From: Juglans regia
Lineage: Eukaryota; Streptophyta; Magnoliopsida; Fagales; Juglandaceae
Direction: 5' to 3'
Length of the DNA: 64,000 nt
NCBI RefSeq assembly: GCF_001411555.2
Contig: NC_049912.1
Span: 30,171,514-30,235,513, forward strand
Numbering within the stretch: the stretch's first letter is position 1; each line of letters starts with the position of its first letter. The translations under genes and the position numbers were made by a program. The notes under the pieces are model-generated. The model did not search any database and was not told the DNA's origin. It worked only from the letters and a program-made list of their open reading frames with translations. Positions 1 to 12,150 of the stretch are shown piece by piece.

Positions 1-3000
1 TGTATGGTTCCCATTTGTTTTAAGACGCTTTCGCTGCTCGACTTTCTCGGAAAGCTCTTTGTATTTATCACGCAGCTGCTCTAAATAAAGCTCTGGGTTC
101 TCTCTATATATAGAAAAATGATGAACAAAGAGAAATGTGCTCATTAAAAGGAATCTACAATACTAATCATTCATTAAGTAAAGCAAGCATTCTTAAAACC
201 TAAAAGTGTTATGCTAGAATCCAGATACAATGGGATATGCTTCTTTCCTCTTTACTTTCTTGCTTATCCCCAACAACCCTATGCAAAAGCTTTACTTTCG
301 ACTACAAAGATTTCTCCTTTTCTCCTTAACACCCAACCACAATATTTTAAGGAAAAAAAAAAGAGTTTACACATACAAGCGTTTTTCTTCATCTTGTTGA
401 TTTTTTCTTTCTTGTTCTAATTCCGATTCATAGCGTTTCTGTTTAGCTCGCTGCCTGCCTTCAGATGTGGTTTTAAGAAACAACTGCCTCCTCTTCTCCT
501 TCAGCTGTCAAGTTACCATAACAAAGTGAAAACTCAACATTAATGATCAGAAAACTCACAAAAAAGGGGTAGAGCCATTCTCCAGCTGGTATCCGACACA
601 GCGCTATAACAATGAGGTTTCATTATCATATTCATAAAAAACTCTAGCATTCAAATTCAGAAAATCTCAGAAGCAATGTCCAATATTCAAAAATAAAAGT
701 AAAATCAGGTTAGGTACAAACTTCAGAACTAGCATACAAAGAATTTGCAATGCAGCTGTTTTGGGAAATATTGCTGCATAAGTAGGTGTTTGCATAGATG
801 ATTAATAGAGGCAATCTGTTCCCTCTATGTTTGTTTTTATTGCAATCTATCTCATCGTATTACATTGTGATATTTGGAAATAACCATTGATACCTAGTTT
901 TAGGTCAAGGATAAATCTTCATTCTACATTCCAGACAAAACAGGTAAATATTCCAGTCCTATCTGAGGGATGGAGAAGACTAGATTATATCTTGAAAGCA
1001 CAACCTGCAGAAACTGTTTTTTTTTTTTTTTTCGATAAGTGCAACCTGAGGAAACTTCAGACTGACAAGGCATATAAATCAGCCATTTGGCATATAAATC
1101 ATACCTGGTCCGGTGTCAGCATGTTGTCAGGAATATCGATAAGAGGAAACTTTTCGTTTTGAGCAAGATCAATCTTCTCCTCAGCTTCCACTTGGTCACC
1201 CTTTGGTTCACCTTTTGTTTTCCGTAAAGATTGTGAGACTTTCTGGCGGGCAGATTCTATTTCCTGCTTGGAGACATAGGCCGTTGCTGACAGGAACGAT
1301 GGAATATCATCATCTTCCACTTGTTCAAGCTGCTGTAAAAGAAATTCCAAACCATGCAATTCATTTTCTAGTTCATTAATCCTAGATGACCTCTTTGCCT
1401 CGGCCATTTCTCGCAACCTTTGACCTTGTTTCTCCTTTATGGCAGCCTTTCTAGCAATCTCTTCTTCTGAAGGAGGCTCCTCAGCTGGTGGTGGAATCCA
1501 TGGTAACTGCCAAGACCTGGTTTTATCTTCAGCTTCCTTAGTCCCTTTCTGTCACAAAAATGCCATAGTTTTATTGTCAGATACTGAAAAGAGGGGAATA
1601 GGACGGGAAAAGATAGGCACTTTACCTGAAACAATCGAGCTTCAGAAGCATAATCTGGAGCGATATAACAATGCTCCATCTTCAAGTCTTCAGCCTTCTC
1701 CCATGTAAACCTAGCCCTGTTGCATTTAGACAACATAATCAGAAGTTTTGCACAAACTTAATAGCAGCATAATCTTAATAAATTGTGTACTAACATGTGA
1801 TAAGGGTATTTAAGTGAAAGAAGTTGCTTCAAATAATCGGTGATGTGGTATCCACCGATATTGGTTCGGCAGCTTCCTTTGTAAACAGGCTCCCCATCAA
1901 TAAACTGAGAGTCAAAATGAAACACCATATCAGTGCTCTTTTTTTTAGTAAAGATAAAACAGTAACAACGAGAATCGAATATGAAAGTTCCATAGTAAAA
2001 ATAATCCATCAGTCACTTGCAATCATGTGGAGCTCTTATGGAAGGTTCTAAACATAGCTATACATAGACAATATCAATATACATAGACATAGATGTTTGT
2101 GCAAGCTGTCCATTGCTCGAATACAGTATGCAAGGTAGCAAAGCATACCGGAATCACATTAGTTGTGGAAAACCCTGGGCAGATAGCAAGGCTATCTTTA
2201 TCACAAACCCCAAGTTGTTGATTATACTTATAGCTGAATGCAGCGTCAACACCAAATGCTGGCATAGCAGAAAGAAAAGACAGATTGATCAGGATGGTAG
2301 TACATATGTTAATGGAGCAGGAGAGGACAAGAGCCAGCACAAAAGTACATCCAAAGGAAAGTGAAATGATAATGCCCACTGATCAGGCCCATTGCTTCCA
2401 CAGGTAAGACCATGCAGATCTTGAGCCTGCCCATTAAAAGGGTCTGAAGTTTCATGTCACAGTTAGTGATATACCTACTGATGGAATGCCATAAGTTTCA
2501 AAAAGAAGTTCAGCCATTTTACTACGAGACTGAACAGGGTTGCACACGCCTTCTGTAATCAGTACAGGATGATCAATCTGTGCTGCCATCAAGTGTACAT
2601 AAAGTAAGAAAAAGATTCCGTGAGTATATTGACAAATCCAAAACCTTAGTTACACAACACAAAGCATTTGAGATAAATAACCATGCCTGATGCAGGGAAC
2701 AAATATCTCACAGCATATCATGCATGTGACTGCTATTAGCACCGATTCATACCTTGACTACACTGTTTGCTTCGTATAGTACCCAGTGGTCTCCAGATGC
2801 GACAAATAGATGATTTCTTTGATAAGTAATCGAAGACTTAATTAAAATATGCAAAAAGCAAAGTTCACGTATACAAATAGTATACAATAGGAGAAACTAA
2901 CTAAAAATAGAAAAAGAAAGAAGAAAATCATGAAACTCAAGAGAAAACCATGATGTAAAATAGTAAGTCTAAAGAACATAAGACTTAACACGGCAGGAAA

Positions 3001-4663
3001 CAATCGCTAGCCTAAATCTTAACAGAAACCATATAAAAAAATAGAACCACAGAACATACAAAGAGATTGGAGAGAAATAAACCTTCTACAATGAAAATTC
3101 TAAGCATCTATGTATAAAAATATGTACATTTTCATAATACCTCTGCTCCATTTGCACCCATCCGATCAAAGCCAAAGTCAAGAATCTACAGATGCAGAAA
3201 AATATTAGTGAGGCTGCCACTCTTGAAAAGTGTTCTGCATACAAAAAGATACACAAACTTGGACAAGATGTGTTCCAGATCTTTCTGCTAATAGTCAAAG
3301 TATGCAATACTGTATTTGTGTCTAAAAAGCATAATAAGTACAGCCTTGTGAAACACATAAGAACCATATAAACTGATCACATTATAAATAAACATGTGGT
3401 AGAAGCCTACAAACCAGTTACTGCACTCCTTATATAAGAACATGGGTTAAATAAAGTGTCAGTTACCCACAAGTAAAGAGGCCGCTATCAGGTTGTCAAT
3501 AGTAGATAAGATTTTTTTAGAAGGGATAAATGAATAGAAGCAAAGGATACCAGTGTGGATTGAAATCTCTATTTATAAGGTTTTTCAAACAATATTTCCA
3601 TCCGTCATTGTGGGAAGATTCGAACATTTTTTTTTAAATAAATATTTTTATATTTAAATTCCAAAGATGATATTTCACAATGAATTGGAACAAAGTGCTA
3701 GATTTTTTAAGTAACTCAATTCGTTTTCCCATGTTTTCTACAGGTTGTTTTATTAATTAGTTTCTCTTCCCGTATATTCCACTAACCCCTCAAAACAGGA
3801 TTCACTGTTTTGGTAGGGAGACAATAACAAGTTTAGATGAGAAGAAAAGTCCTTGCAATGATGCTAAAGTAGAAGTAGAGGCAAGCTGATGACTGCAGGG
3901 CATTTAAAGATAAAAAGCACTTGATATTCCAAGTCCATAAAACTTAAAAGGATGCATTTAAGTACTTAGCTGAGAAAGAAGAGCAAACTTACGTATTCCA
4001 TTATTTCAAACTGATATACAACATTGCCATCAAAAGCTGAACGAGGCCCTGACCGAGTGCAATCAAAGTATTTCAACAGTGCAGGATCGTGATCACCAAC
4101 AATACTTACAGTTTCGCCTGCTCAAAAAAAAAAAAAATCGTCCTAAGATAAAGAACACTAGATTAATGGAAAGAAGCTCATCAAGAGCTATAAAAAATCA
4201 GTTTTATGGTGGATATATAGAATGCAAAAAGATGCTCAAGTTTTCGTTTCTTTTTTTCGATCACATTCTCGGGACCAAACAGAACCTATGAATTAAGAAT
4301 CTAAATGCTTCTTCCCGCTAGAAAGAACAAAAATAAAATAGAAAATGAAGGAATTAAGCGTTACCAGTAGCTTTATGCCTCGGCCTCTGGACAATGTTGC
4401 GGAAAATAACACGAGGGTCCGTCTCTCCGGCCCATCTGAAAAAACTCACAAGCAGATATTAACTTATAAAGATCAAAGACATGGTACCAAAACGAATACA
4501 ATGTATACACACATACAAATATATGTATAGAGGTTGAGTTAGGGTTTCTGAGGGGGACGCACCCGATACGAAAATAGGAGGCGCCATTGTCGATGACGAT
4601 GGGCGTAGTGGAGGGGAAGAGATTGAAATCGGATTGCCGCTGTATTTGTGAAATGAACGGCAT
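1..4663 (-). CDS. ARP5: Actin-related protein 5 (ARP5), 3'-truncated by the window edge
   Basis: Spliced minus-strand gene for ARP5, the actin-fold subunit of the INO80 chromatin-remodelling complex in the nucleus (role from family knowledge). Coding exons fitted to GT-AG sites that keep the frame: 4563-4663, 4365-4435, 3993-4117, 3141-3185, 2475-2577, 2149-2258, 1795-1904, 1626-1716, 1105-1548, 377-504 and 1-103 (continuing off the window). Together they give 477 codons. The ATG at 4663 opens MPFISQIQRQSDF, followed by the actin nucleotide-binding segment PIVIDNGASYFRIGWAGE. Later segments are ILITEGVCNPVQSRSKMAEL-like, FGVDAAFSYKYNQQLG and FVDGEP/TNIGGYHITDYLKQLLSLKYP. The long 444-nt exon encodes the charged coiled-coil insertion (ERLREMAEAKR-like) typical of ARP5 rather than conventional actin. 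The last two exons encode the basic helical stretch EKRRQLFLKTTSEGR and LEQLRDKYKELSEKVEQRKR. The rest of the insertion and the C-terminal actin fold lie upstream of base 1. No stop or frameshift disturbs the model. A GTG two codons upstream is in frame, but the ATG matches the family start. Confidence 0.9.
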
Positions 4664-7552
4664 TTTCACACCCAGGACTTCCGAATGGAGAATTAGGGTT
4701 TTGTGGAGTTAGGTGGGATTGAGTGCTGTGCACTAACGTGCTGCTACTGCTGAGACAAAAGCCCCCAGGTCCAGCACGGTGGTGTTGGAGAAGTTTCCAG
4801 CTCGGCAGCAACTAATTTGAGTTCAAATCAAACATCTGCAACTGATAGAGACGGAAATGATATGAATTCAAATCTGTACAAGGCCTCAAACTCAGACGAG
4901 GTAAAGCAGTTATTTACCAAAACCACGAGACTTCTACAGATGCAGCAAGCTGGAATCGGATTACTCAGGAGCCGCCGAGCCGGGAGGTCCAACTCGGACC
5001 GCCTTGTGACTGGGAAGTTTGGACGTGGGAGCGAAGTAAGGTTTTGGGCTAAGCCCATGAAAGCCTTGAGCCGAGCCCAAAACAAAACTTTAATGTGGAA
5101 CAGTAGAAACACTAGTCCAGGAGGATGGATGGTGTTTAAATGGGCTGGAGACGGGACAAGAAGTTAAATTTTATAGAAAATGGACTGCACATGATGAGTA
5201 GTCGTTGTGTCGTCGTGACTCTATTGGTTCCTTTAGGACGAGAAAGTGCAATATATAGTTGGCAATCATTCTTTGATAAATATGAAATGAAAATTTCATA
5301 TATATATATATATATATATATTCATGAGCAGTACTGGAAGTTTGATGATTTTTTTTTTTTTTTTTGAATTATATATTACAGAAGAATATATGGAAAATTG
5401 GACGCAGTTCTTTATTTATGTGGCTGGAATTATTGTACCCTATTGGCTGGGGGTGGCAGAAGTGATCAGTGATTAAAGGGGGGAGGCGTAGGAGGGTCAT
5501 GCATGTACTGAGTGTCTGGTCGAGTTGGTTTGTTTGGGTTTGGGAACCTTTAACAATGGACATTGGATACCCCCTGTTGATCAGTCGCTTTTACGGGTCC
5601 CATATATATACTCCCAGCCTTGTTATATAGCTAGGGACATCATTCATGTAGCTACTACACTTCCATCCACAACTTTCGCATTCTAATTATTCCTACAACT
5701 GCTTAAACAATGCTATTGATCTTTTCATCCATACTTTTACCCGCTATCAAATTCCTCCCCATGCATCAAAGTACTTCTACGCAAATTATATATATATATA
5801 TATATATATGGAAGTAACGTACGTACGTACATCATCATGTATATATGTAGAGAAATTATATTTGTAATTATAGTGCGCAAGCGCCGATCCATATAATTTT
5901 TTATTTTCAAACAAAAATAATTTTTTAACCATGAATCTCACATTTTTTTAAAATAAATAGGCAGCGCTTGTACATTCTATTACTGTATCTAACATTACCT
6001 TTTCAACACTATACAAATTAAACATTGTATAAACCGCGAGCTGTCAGCTAGTAAATGTTAGCTACGGGCCAACCGCATCATTGTAGAGTTTTAGATATTT
6101 ATATTTATTTTGTGAAATCTCTTTATGCCACTTTCTTTTAGATTAGATATATAGATACATGAGTTTTGATCATCTAAATATACTGCTCTACAGTGGACCA
6201 TCCAGCTAGATCGGCGTAGCCGAGTGGGATCGATGTACCACAATATTGGTGGTCCAAAGCCAGCCAGGATCGATTAATTGAATTAGGCAACGTCACAATT
6301 CCATATTATATATATATAGCTGGCTAGCTGTTTAATGGCATGGTAATTATGACCATGACTATTAAAGATGGAAGATATATATAACAAGGTGGATGCATCA
6401 CGTACTGCTTTTCACCTGAATCAACAAAACATGTACAAAACTAATTGGAGTGCTCTATTTGATAGCGAATAATTTGCTACACGATAATTAACGAACACGT
6501 ACACTGCAAATGGTTATTAGTCCGCTGAGACATGATCGAGTACGTACAGATCAATGCCAGGTACATGAGCTTCATGAATAAATATTATGTGGGATCACAC
6601 ATTTTTTTCATTTATTTAAGTGATCAAATCATCATGATCATCAAAGAATATATATTATATATATATATATATATATGTTTTTAATTAGATGGCTCATTAA
6701 TCACGACAAAGTATTGCTGAACTATTTGATTCATAATTACGGTCATATATATATATATAACCTATAGGTGGGTCATGTGACTGCCAGTATATATAGAAGT
6801 ACTTATATATAATTAGCAGCAAATGGTTTTGCATCATTTTAAAGAAATTGCATATAATTAAGGCAGAGAAAACATCAACAAAGACAGATCATTCCAAATC
6901 TCATGAAAATCAATTAAACTCGCAGGATACCAAATAATATTTCTTCATTAACGAAGATGCCTATTTTTATAATTTATTAACAAGTAGCTGCAGCCGTTTA
7001 CGTCCTAATTAAACACAAGTGAATATTAATATATAGGTCTAGATCGTCTTGATCTAGACGTGAAAAATCAAGAGGAGATTTTGTGCAATCACGCCATCAA
7101 AGCATGCATACATTAATTGGCAAAGTAATTAATGATTTACTCATGCATATACGTCCATTCCTAAACAAACACTAAAAGAAATGGATCGAAATTAAAGACT
7201 GGCCAGCTACTTCAACTTCTGCAAGCAAGAAAGCAGTACATCATGACTAGTTAGGTCCAAAACTCCAAATTCATCAGGCATCACCCGCGCGCGCGCTAGC
7301 TGCATGAGGGACAGGATTTATATGTAAATCATGAGAGACTATAACCTTTCCAGTTTCAAGCATAGAATATAAATCCGATCGAAGTTACAAAACATTTGAA
7401 TGGCTGTGATCTGTATGTATATATACAACAGCTTTCATAACTTTTTAATGTCAATATTAAAGCTTTCGGACGTGACACTGCAATTAATTAGAGATATTTA
7501 AACGGATTGCAAATTTGGTATATCATTCGAATATATATTGTCATGAGTAAAA

Positions 7553-7593
<41 letters not shown>

Positions 7594-9034
7594 GGTGATC
7601 AGAGTAGCAAATCTATTTCACTTGTGCTGGCATTTCCTTAAACCGCGATCATTATATATATCTACGTATGATGGCCTTCTTCAAAAGTTAACTGGCAGTC
7701 GAACTGACAACAGAACCATGTATTTTCACCCATGTGCACCAGGACATGATGAGTAGATCAATTAAACTTCCCAGCACATGATTAACTGATCATGCATTCA
7801 TTCCCAATGAACATATATAGCTAGCGTTAAACAAAATAGCGAAGAAGAAAAGAGCTCACGGCCAATGAGGCAAGATCATGTCGTTATTGTGGAAAGAAAC
7901 AAAGGATGTAGATTTCTCGGACAATCTTGAAAAGTAGATCAAATATATGGTAATATTATGAGTAAATTATAGTTATTTATAGACTTTGGAATTACTGCCC
8001 ACCCAACCAAAACAAGTTCTTGAGGGCTACGGGATTCCTTTCATGTTGATATATAGCTAGCTAAAATCAAATAGCTTAAATATTAATAGTCTGTCTTCTT
8101 AGTACAGGCATTATATATCACTCCAGCCTAGCTATGTTCTCGCTTAATCGGACTAGAAAGAACCATCAATCAAAATCTCAGTTTATAATTATTGCCAACC
8201 AAGTGCAGTCGAGATTAGAATGGGAAAGACGTAGGAAATTGAATGGGTCCCCAACAAGAAGCGGATTTGAAGAAGATGATCACTTTTCTCTAGTATGGAA
8301 ACCTGGCCAGAAGTCCTAAATAATGCAATCCTGGAGAACAAACCTAAATGCAATCATATATAAGAAATTATACCTTAATTGAAGTGTACGAAAGAACCAA
8401 AATGATTGTATATGTTGTGCTTTATGTGTAGTCCAAACACATTCATATTATAAAAAACTGGTCACTGATCTGGCTCTGCTAAGCCTGGTATAGATAGATA
8501 ATATTCAGATCAAAATCAATATCAAGATCTAGATCAGAGAGAAAAAGTAGAAAAAAGAGAATACCCAGATATAATAGATCGAGCAATAGTACGTCATGAT
8601 TCTGGGGTTACCCAACGTTCCACCAAAAAGTACAGACATACCTGCTGAAACCAGGGATCAGTTGCAGTACGAATAACAAAAGGTTCGGGAAAACCACTTA
8701 AATCGCTAATCGCTAAAAAGAAATTTTCCAAATAACCCATGTTACAATACAATATATTGCCCTTATGCGGCAGGGCAGCATTTTTTTAGCGCAAACCCTA
8801 ACCATATTAACCAGCATATGTACGTGCTAGGATGAAAATTCTAATCAAGAAGATCGAGCAGATGGTGCAATTTCAACTACCAAGAGCTCGTGGTTTTTAA
8901 TCCATAAATCTAAAATCCTTAAAAGCAAACGGATTTCTACAAAGTATATAATTGATCATGACAACCTGCAGTTACCTCCTTTTTTGATACGAAAAATTAG
9001 TGCACCGTCTTCAGTAATTAACCTGGCTAGTATT
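4664..9034. other. Intergenic region upstream of ARP5 and downstream of MIR172
   Basis: The first few hundred bases should hold the ARP5 5' UTR and promoter. The rest is AT-rich and studded with (TA)n tracts, for example near 5299-5320, 5787-5808, 6655-6675 and 7556-7588. Short ORFs here (such as 4817-5167 and 8134-8319) show no protein family signature. The right-hand end probably contains downstream exons of the minus-strand pri-miR172 transcript; a CAG|GTATGT donor-like site sits near 8653 on the minus strand. Confidence 0.5.
5850..5995. repeat. Short MITE-like foldback
   Basis: The ends pair as imperfect terminal inverted repeats: TAATTATAGTGCGCAAGCGC on the left and the complement of GCGCTTGTACATTCTATTACT on the right, around an AT-rich core of about 90 bp. 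The size and structure fit a degraded MITE. No clear target duplication was resolved. Confidence 0.4.
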
Positions 9035-9168
9035 AGCCATTTATTGCCGCTGCAGCATCATCAAGATTCCCAGATCAAAGGCCGTCTGGAACGAATTCGA
9101 AAGGGACCAGCCCCACAAAAGCCTTAAAAGATTGTGAATCTTGATGATGCTCCAACCGCAAACAGTGA
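9035..9168 (-). ncRNA. MIR172: MIR172 precursor hairpin
   Basis: Minus-strand foldback encoding miR172, which represses AP2/TOE transcription factors and so controls phase change and flower identity (family knowledge). The mature strand, GGAATCTTGATGATGCTGCAG, lies on the 3' arm at 9050-9070. The star strand GGAGCATCATCAAGATTCACA lies on the 5' arm at 9133-9153. The two arms share a perfect 15-bp core, continue with near-pairing in the lower stem (TTTGCGG against CCGCAATAAA-like sequence), and enclose a loop of about 60 nt. Both strands match canonical miR172/miR172* sequences. On the plus strand the 3' arm would end in GCTCCA instead of GCTGCA, so the minus strand is preferred. Folding and small-RNA reads were not available. 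Confidence 0.93.
9050..9070 (-). ncRNA. MIR172: Mature miR172 (21 nt, 3' arm)
   Basis: The 21-nt sequence GGAATCTTGATGATGCTGCAG is identical to known plant miR172 members as recalled. It pairs with the star at 9133-9153 with the 2-nt 3' overhang expected for DCL1 processing. Confidence 0.92.
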
Positions 9169-9490
9169 CTGTTAGCCCTCAGATCACCATCGTTATAATC
9201 AGCCAATGAACAAGACAGAATTGAACGAAGAAAAATGAAGAAAAGAAGTAACAGAAAATAGAAGATCATGCAAAAATGAAACTTCTAAACGTTCATCCAC
9301 ATGTCTAGCTAGGTTTAAAATTTTTTGTAAGACCCACTTGATAGTTTAATAACAAAAATATTCTGGGTATGGAGAAAGTACTAAATAAGTATAAAGGACT
9401 ACTAAAAAAATAGACTCGCAGGGAAGGAGGAGATAGAGGGGGAGAGATGGAGATCAGCTGCTGAGGGATTAAGAGAGTAGGAGGACATTG

Positions 9491-9498
9491 TATTTATA
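9491..9498 (-). promoter_or_regulatory. Candidate TATA box of the pri-miR172 transcript
   Basis: TATAAATA on the minus strand, about 330 bp upstream of the hairpin. It is followed by a CT-rich leader-like stretch (minus strand, about 9420-9470), as is common for plant Pol II starts. The predicted start would be near 9460-9465. Assignment is by position and motif only. Confidence 0.5.
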
Positions 9499-9499
9499 G

Positions 9500-11649
9500 A
9501 GTTTCAGAGACGGAAGGGGAGGTATGAGCATTGAATAAGAGAGAGGACTGTTTGGTGCCTGAGAGATCTGTCGAGAGAGAGATGTGCCCACAACAGTTAT
9601 CCATCGTAATCCTAGGTACCAAATTTACCAAAAACTTTAAACTCTCTGAACCAGTCCCCCTTCCACAGATGTCAACAGCATAATAGCTATCTTTGAGGAT
9701 TGGGAAAACGGAAACTTACCCATTAATGTGTAGTGGCGTACGTTTATGCTTGTAGGATATGTTGCGTCCTCCACAAGCATTTTCAAGCTGTGGGGGCGGG
9801 AAGAACTGACAGGGCCCTGACCCTGACCGGCCCCTGACCCAGCCAAATATCAGAGGGGATTTCACCCTATCTAGGGTTTCGACTTCCAGTTTATTGCTGC
9901 CTTGATCGCCCCTTTGCCACTTTTAGATTCACTCTAAGTTTAAAGAGAATTAGCCTTTCCAAGTTTTTGGCCTTTAATGGTTCTTTTTCAAATTCTGGTT
10001 TGTAATCCAAAAAGCAACCTTTAAGTTTTACCAATTAAGATTCGTAATACACATGTATAATTACTTGTATTACTTTGCTCACCATCATGCCATGCACCAT
10101 CTTCCATTTGGATAATGAGATGAAAGAAGATGATATTACATAAAAGTTAAAAGTTGAATAAAATATTATTATATTATTATTTTGTTAATATTATTATTAC
10201 TTTAAAATTTGAAAAAGTTAAATTATTTATTATATTTTATATAAAAATTTAAAAAATTAATTGTGATGATGAGATGAAATGAAACCGTATCCAAACGGAG
10301 CCTTAGTTTTTTCCATCATATTCATTTATATATAATTTAGCTATAAAGTAATTACTATGTGAGTAAATTACTGACAATATATTACAATAGTACTAGCGAT
10401 CGTCCTGCATTAATATCCATGGCAATGAGCTGTCTCCCCTAAATCCCCTTTATGGTCATTGAATTTCTTAATTCGCTGGTGATATGTTTTCAACTGATCG
10501 CTGTTCATGAGACTGTCCATCTCATGTGTCGTAATATGAAAAGTTGTGATCTTTAATTTTTTTTTTTTTCCCCTCTTTCAGCAAATGGCATATCTAGAGC
10601 GCCTCTTCGAACACCTACAGCTAATCGCTGTACCGAATTCCAATTATAATATTAGTTGAAACCTCTAAATCGTACCCATGAGATGACCTTTTTATAAAGT
10701 GATCTTCGATAGAAGAGCATGATTTTAGAGCATGCGGTTAATGCTTGTATCAAGTTTGTGTGTGTGGTTTATATTATGCTAATTATGGGTTTCCGCATGC
10801 TTAATTTGAGTATTCGTGCATGGTGGCATGGCTTTATTTACGAGCAGCCGAAACAGTCCAATTACGATTAAGTGCTACTTCATTTCTGTACAATGTTACA
10901 TTTAATATTAAAATGGCTTTCAATTAATAGTTCTCATGCAAGCAGTAGATCGAGGTTTGAATATTGTAAGAGGTTTAAATTTCTTTAAGAAAAATTATAT
11001 TGTTTTGTAGATAATTATTTGCTTACAAGAAATTCGGGTATTGGTATATATTAAAGATGTTATTACAAGTTGTCATCAAAATATAAAGAGATTTTGGTTA
11101 TCTATCTGCAGATAGCTACGTCATCCAACAATATTACTATAGATGTTATTTTTCATGTGTTTAATGTAATTAATGCTGCAATTAATATTTTTTTATTTTC
11201 TATTGCACATGTATATATGGTAACCAGAAGTCAATATATCCCTTTAGGACTTAGCAGCATAATTTATTCTATGCTTTTGAAATTAAAAATAAAAAAAAGA
11301 ACATACCCGACTAGTACTTTTCCATCGAGCTCAAAATTAATACATTTAATTTTATATTAATTACTTTTCTAAAAAATATTTGGTTCACAAAAAAAATTCA
11401 TAGAAGCAAACTCACAAAACTGGTGTATGATGCTATAATAGTTCCCATCCCTTAATTGAAATTGAGCATATTGACAGTCCCACTAACACTAAAAATTATA
11501 TTGTTTTGTAGATAATTAACATCTTTAAAAAAAACCAGCCGTACTAATTCTTACTTTCTAAATTACCTTGCATACGCGACAATATGCGCACTACCAAATG
11601 GACAATTGATCATTTAATCAGTCTATTAATAGATATTTGGTTTAGCTTA
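9500..11649. other. Intergenic region upstream of MIR172
   Basis: The proximal part is presumed MIR172 promoter. A GC-richer block at about 9640-9850 contains a 69-codon minus-strand ORF of unknown relevance (GAGQGQGPV near its start). The rest is AT-rich sequence with one MITE copy at 10107-10295. No gene was recognised. Confidence 0.4.
10107..10295. repeat. AT-rich MITE, family A
   Basis: Starts TTTGGATAATGAGATGAAA and ends in the inverted form GATGAAATGAAACCGTATCCAAA, around an AT-rich core with ATATTATTATTTT and TTATATAAAAATTTAAAAA. The same core and GAGATGAAATGA ends recur at seven other places in this window, which identifies a short interspersed family. Confidence 0.7.
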
Positions 11650-12147
11650 AAGCATTAGCATTGGATTGGTTATCCTATTCTTCAAATTTTGACTAATATA
11701 TAGCTTTTTTACTTTTAGCTAATCATTCAAAACTTGAAGTCTACATTAGATTAGTCATCACACTCTCTATAATAAAAAAATATTATTATTTTTTATTATT
11801 TTTATTTTTTAATTAATTTTTATTTTATTTTCATAATCTTTAATAACCTCCAACAAATCATATTCATTTTTATTTTCATAATCTAACAATCTATAATATA
11901 ATAATCTCATATGTATATAGATGATAAAATCTCATATGAATAAAAATCTCATATTTATAATATAATAATCTCAAAAAGTACTTTTAGACTTGCTATAATT
12001 CTTTTCATATTTGAAAAGAAGAATGGATTTACTGTAACTTATAGTTTGGATGAAAACAATTTAGCTAATTCAATGTGGAGCAAATATGGATGATATTTAC
12101 TAAATTTAAAGATGAAAATGTATTTGACTATTCCAATGTCAATGCTC
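11650..12147. mobile_element. PIF/Harbinger-like MITE (498 bp, TSD TTA)
   Basis: The left end reads AAGCATTAGCATTGGATTGG and the right end, reverse complemented, GAGCATTGACATTGGAATAG: imperfect terminal inverted repeats of about 20-28 bp. Both flanks carry TTA (11647-11649 and 12148-12150), the duplication preferred by PIF/Harbinger elements. The inside is AT-rich and non-coding. Confidence 0.75.
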
Positions 12148-12150
12148 TTA

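Noticed and set aside
4817..5167. 116-codon plus-strand ORF upstream of ARP5
   Set aside because: No recognisable motif, and it overlaps the expected ARP5 promoter region. Composition is like non-coding DNA.
9130..9155. miR172 read on the plus strand
   Set aside because: The plus-strand 3' arm would end GCTCCA, unlike the conserved GCTGCA; the minus-strand reading gives canonical mature and star sequences.
9075..9269. 64-codon minus-strand ORF over the MIR172 hairpin
   Set aside because: The region is explained by the microRNA precursor, and the frame shows no protein motif.
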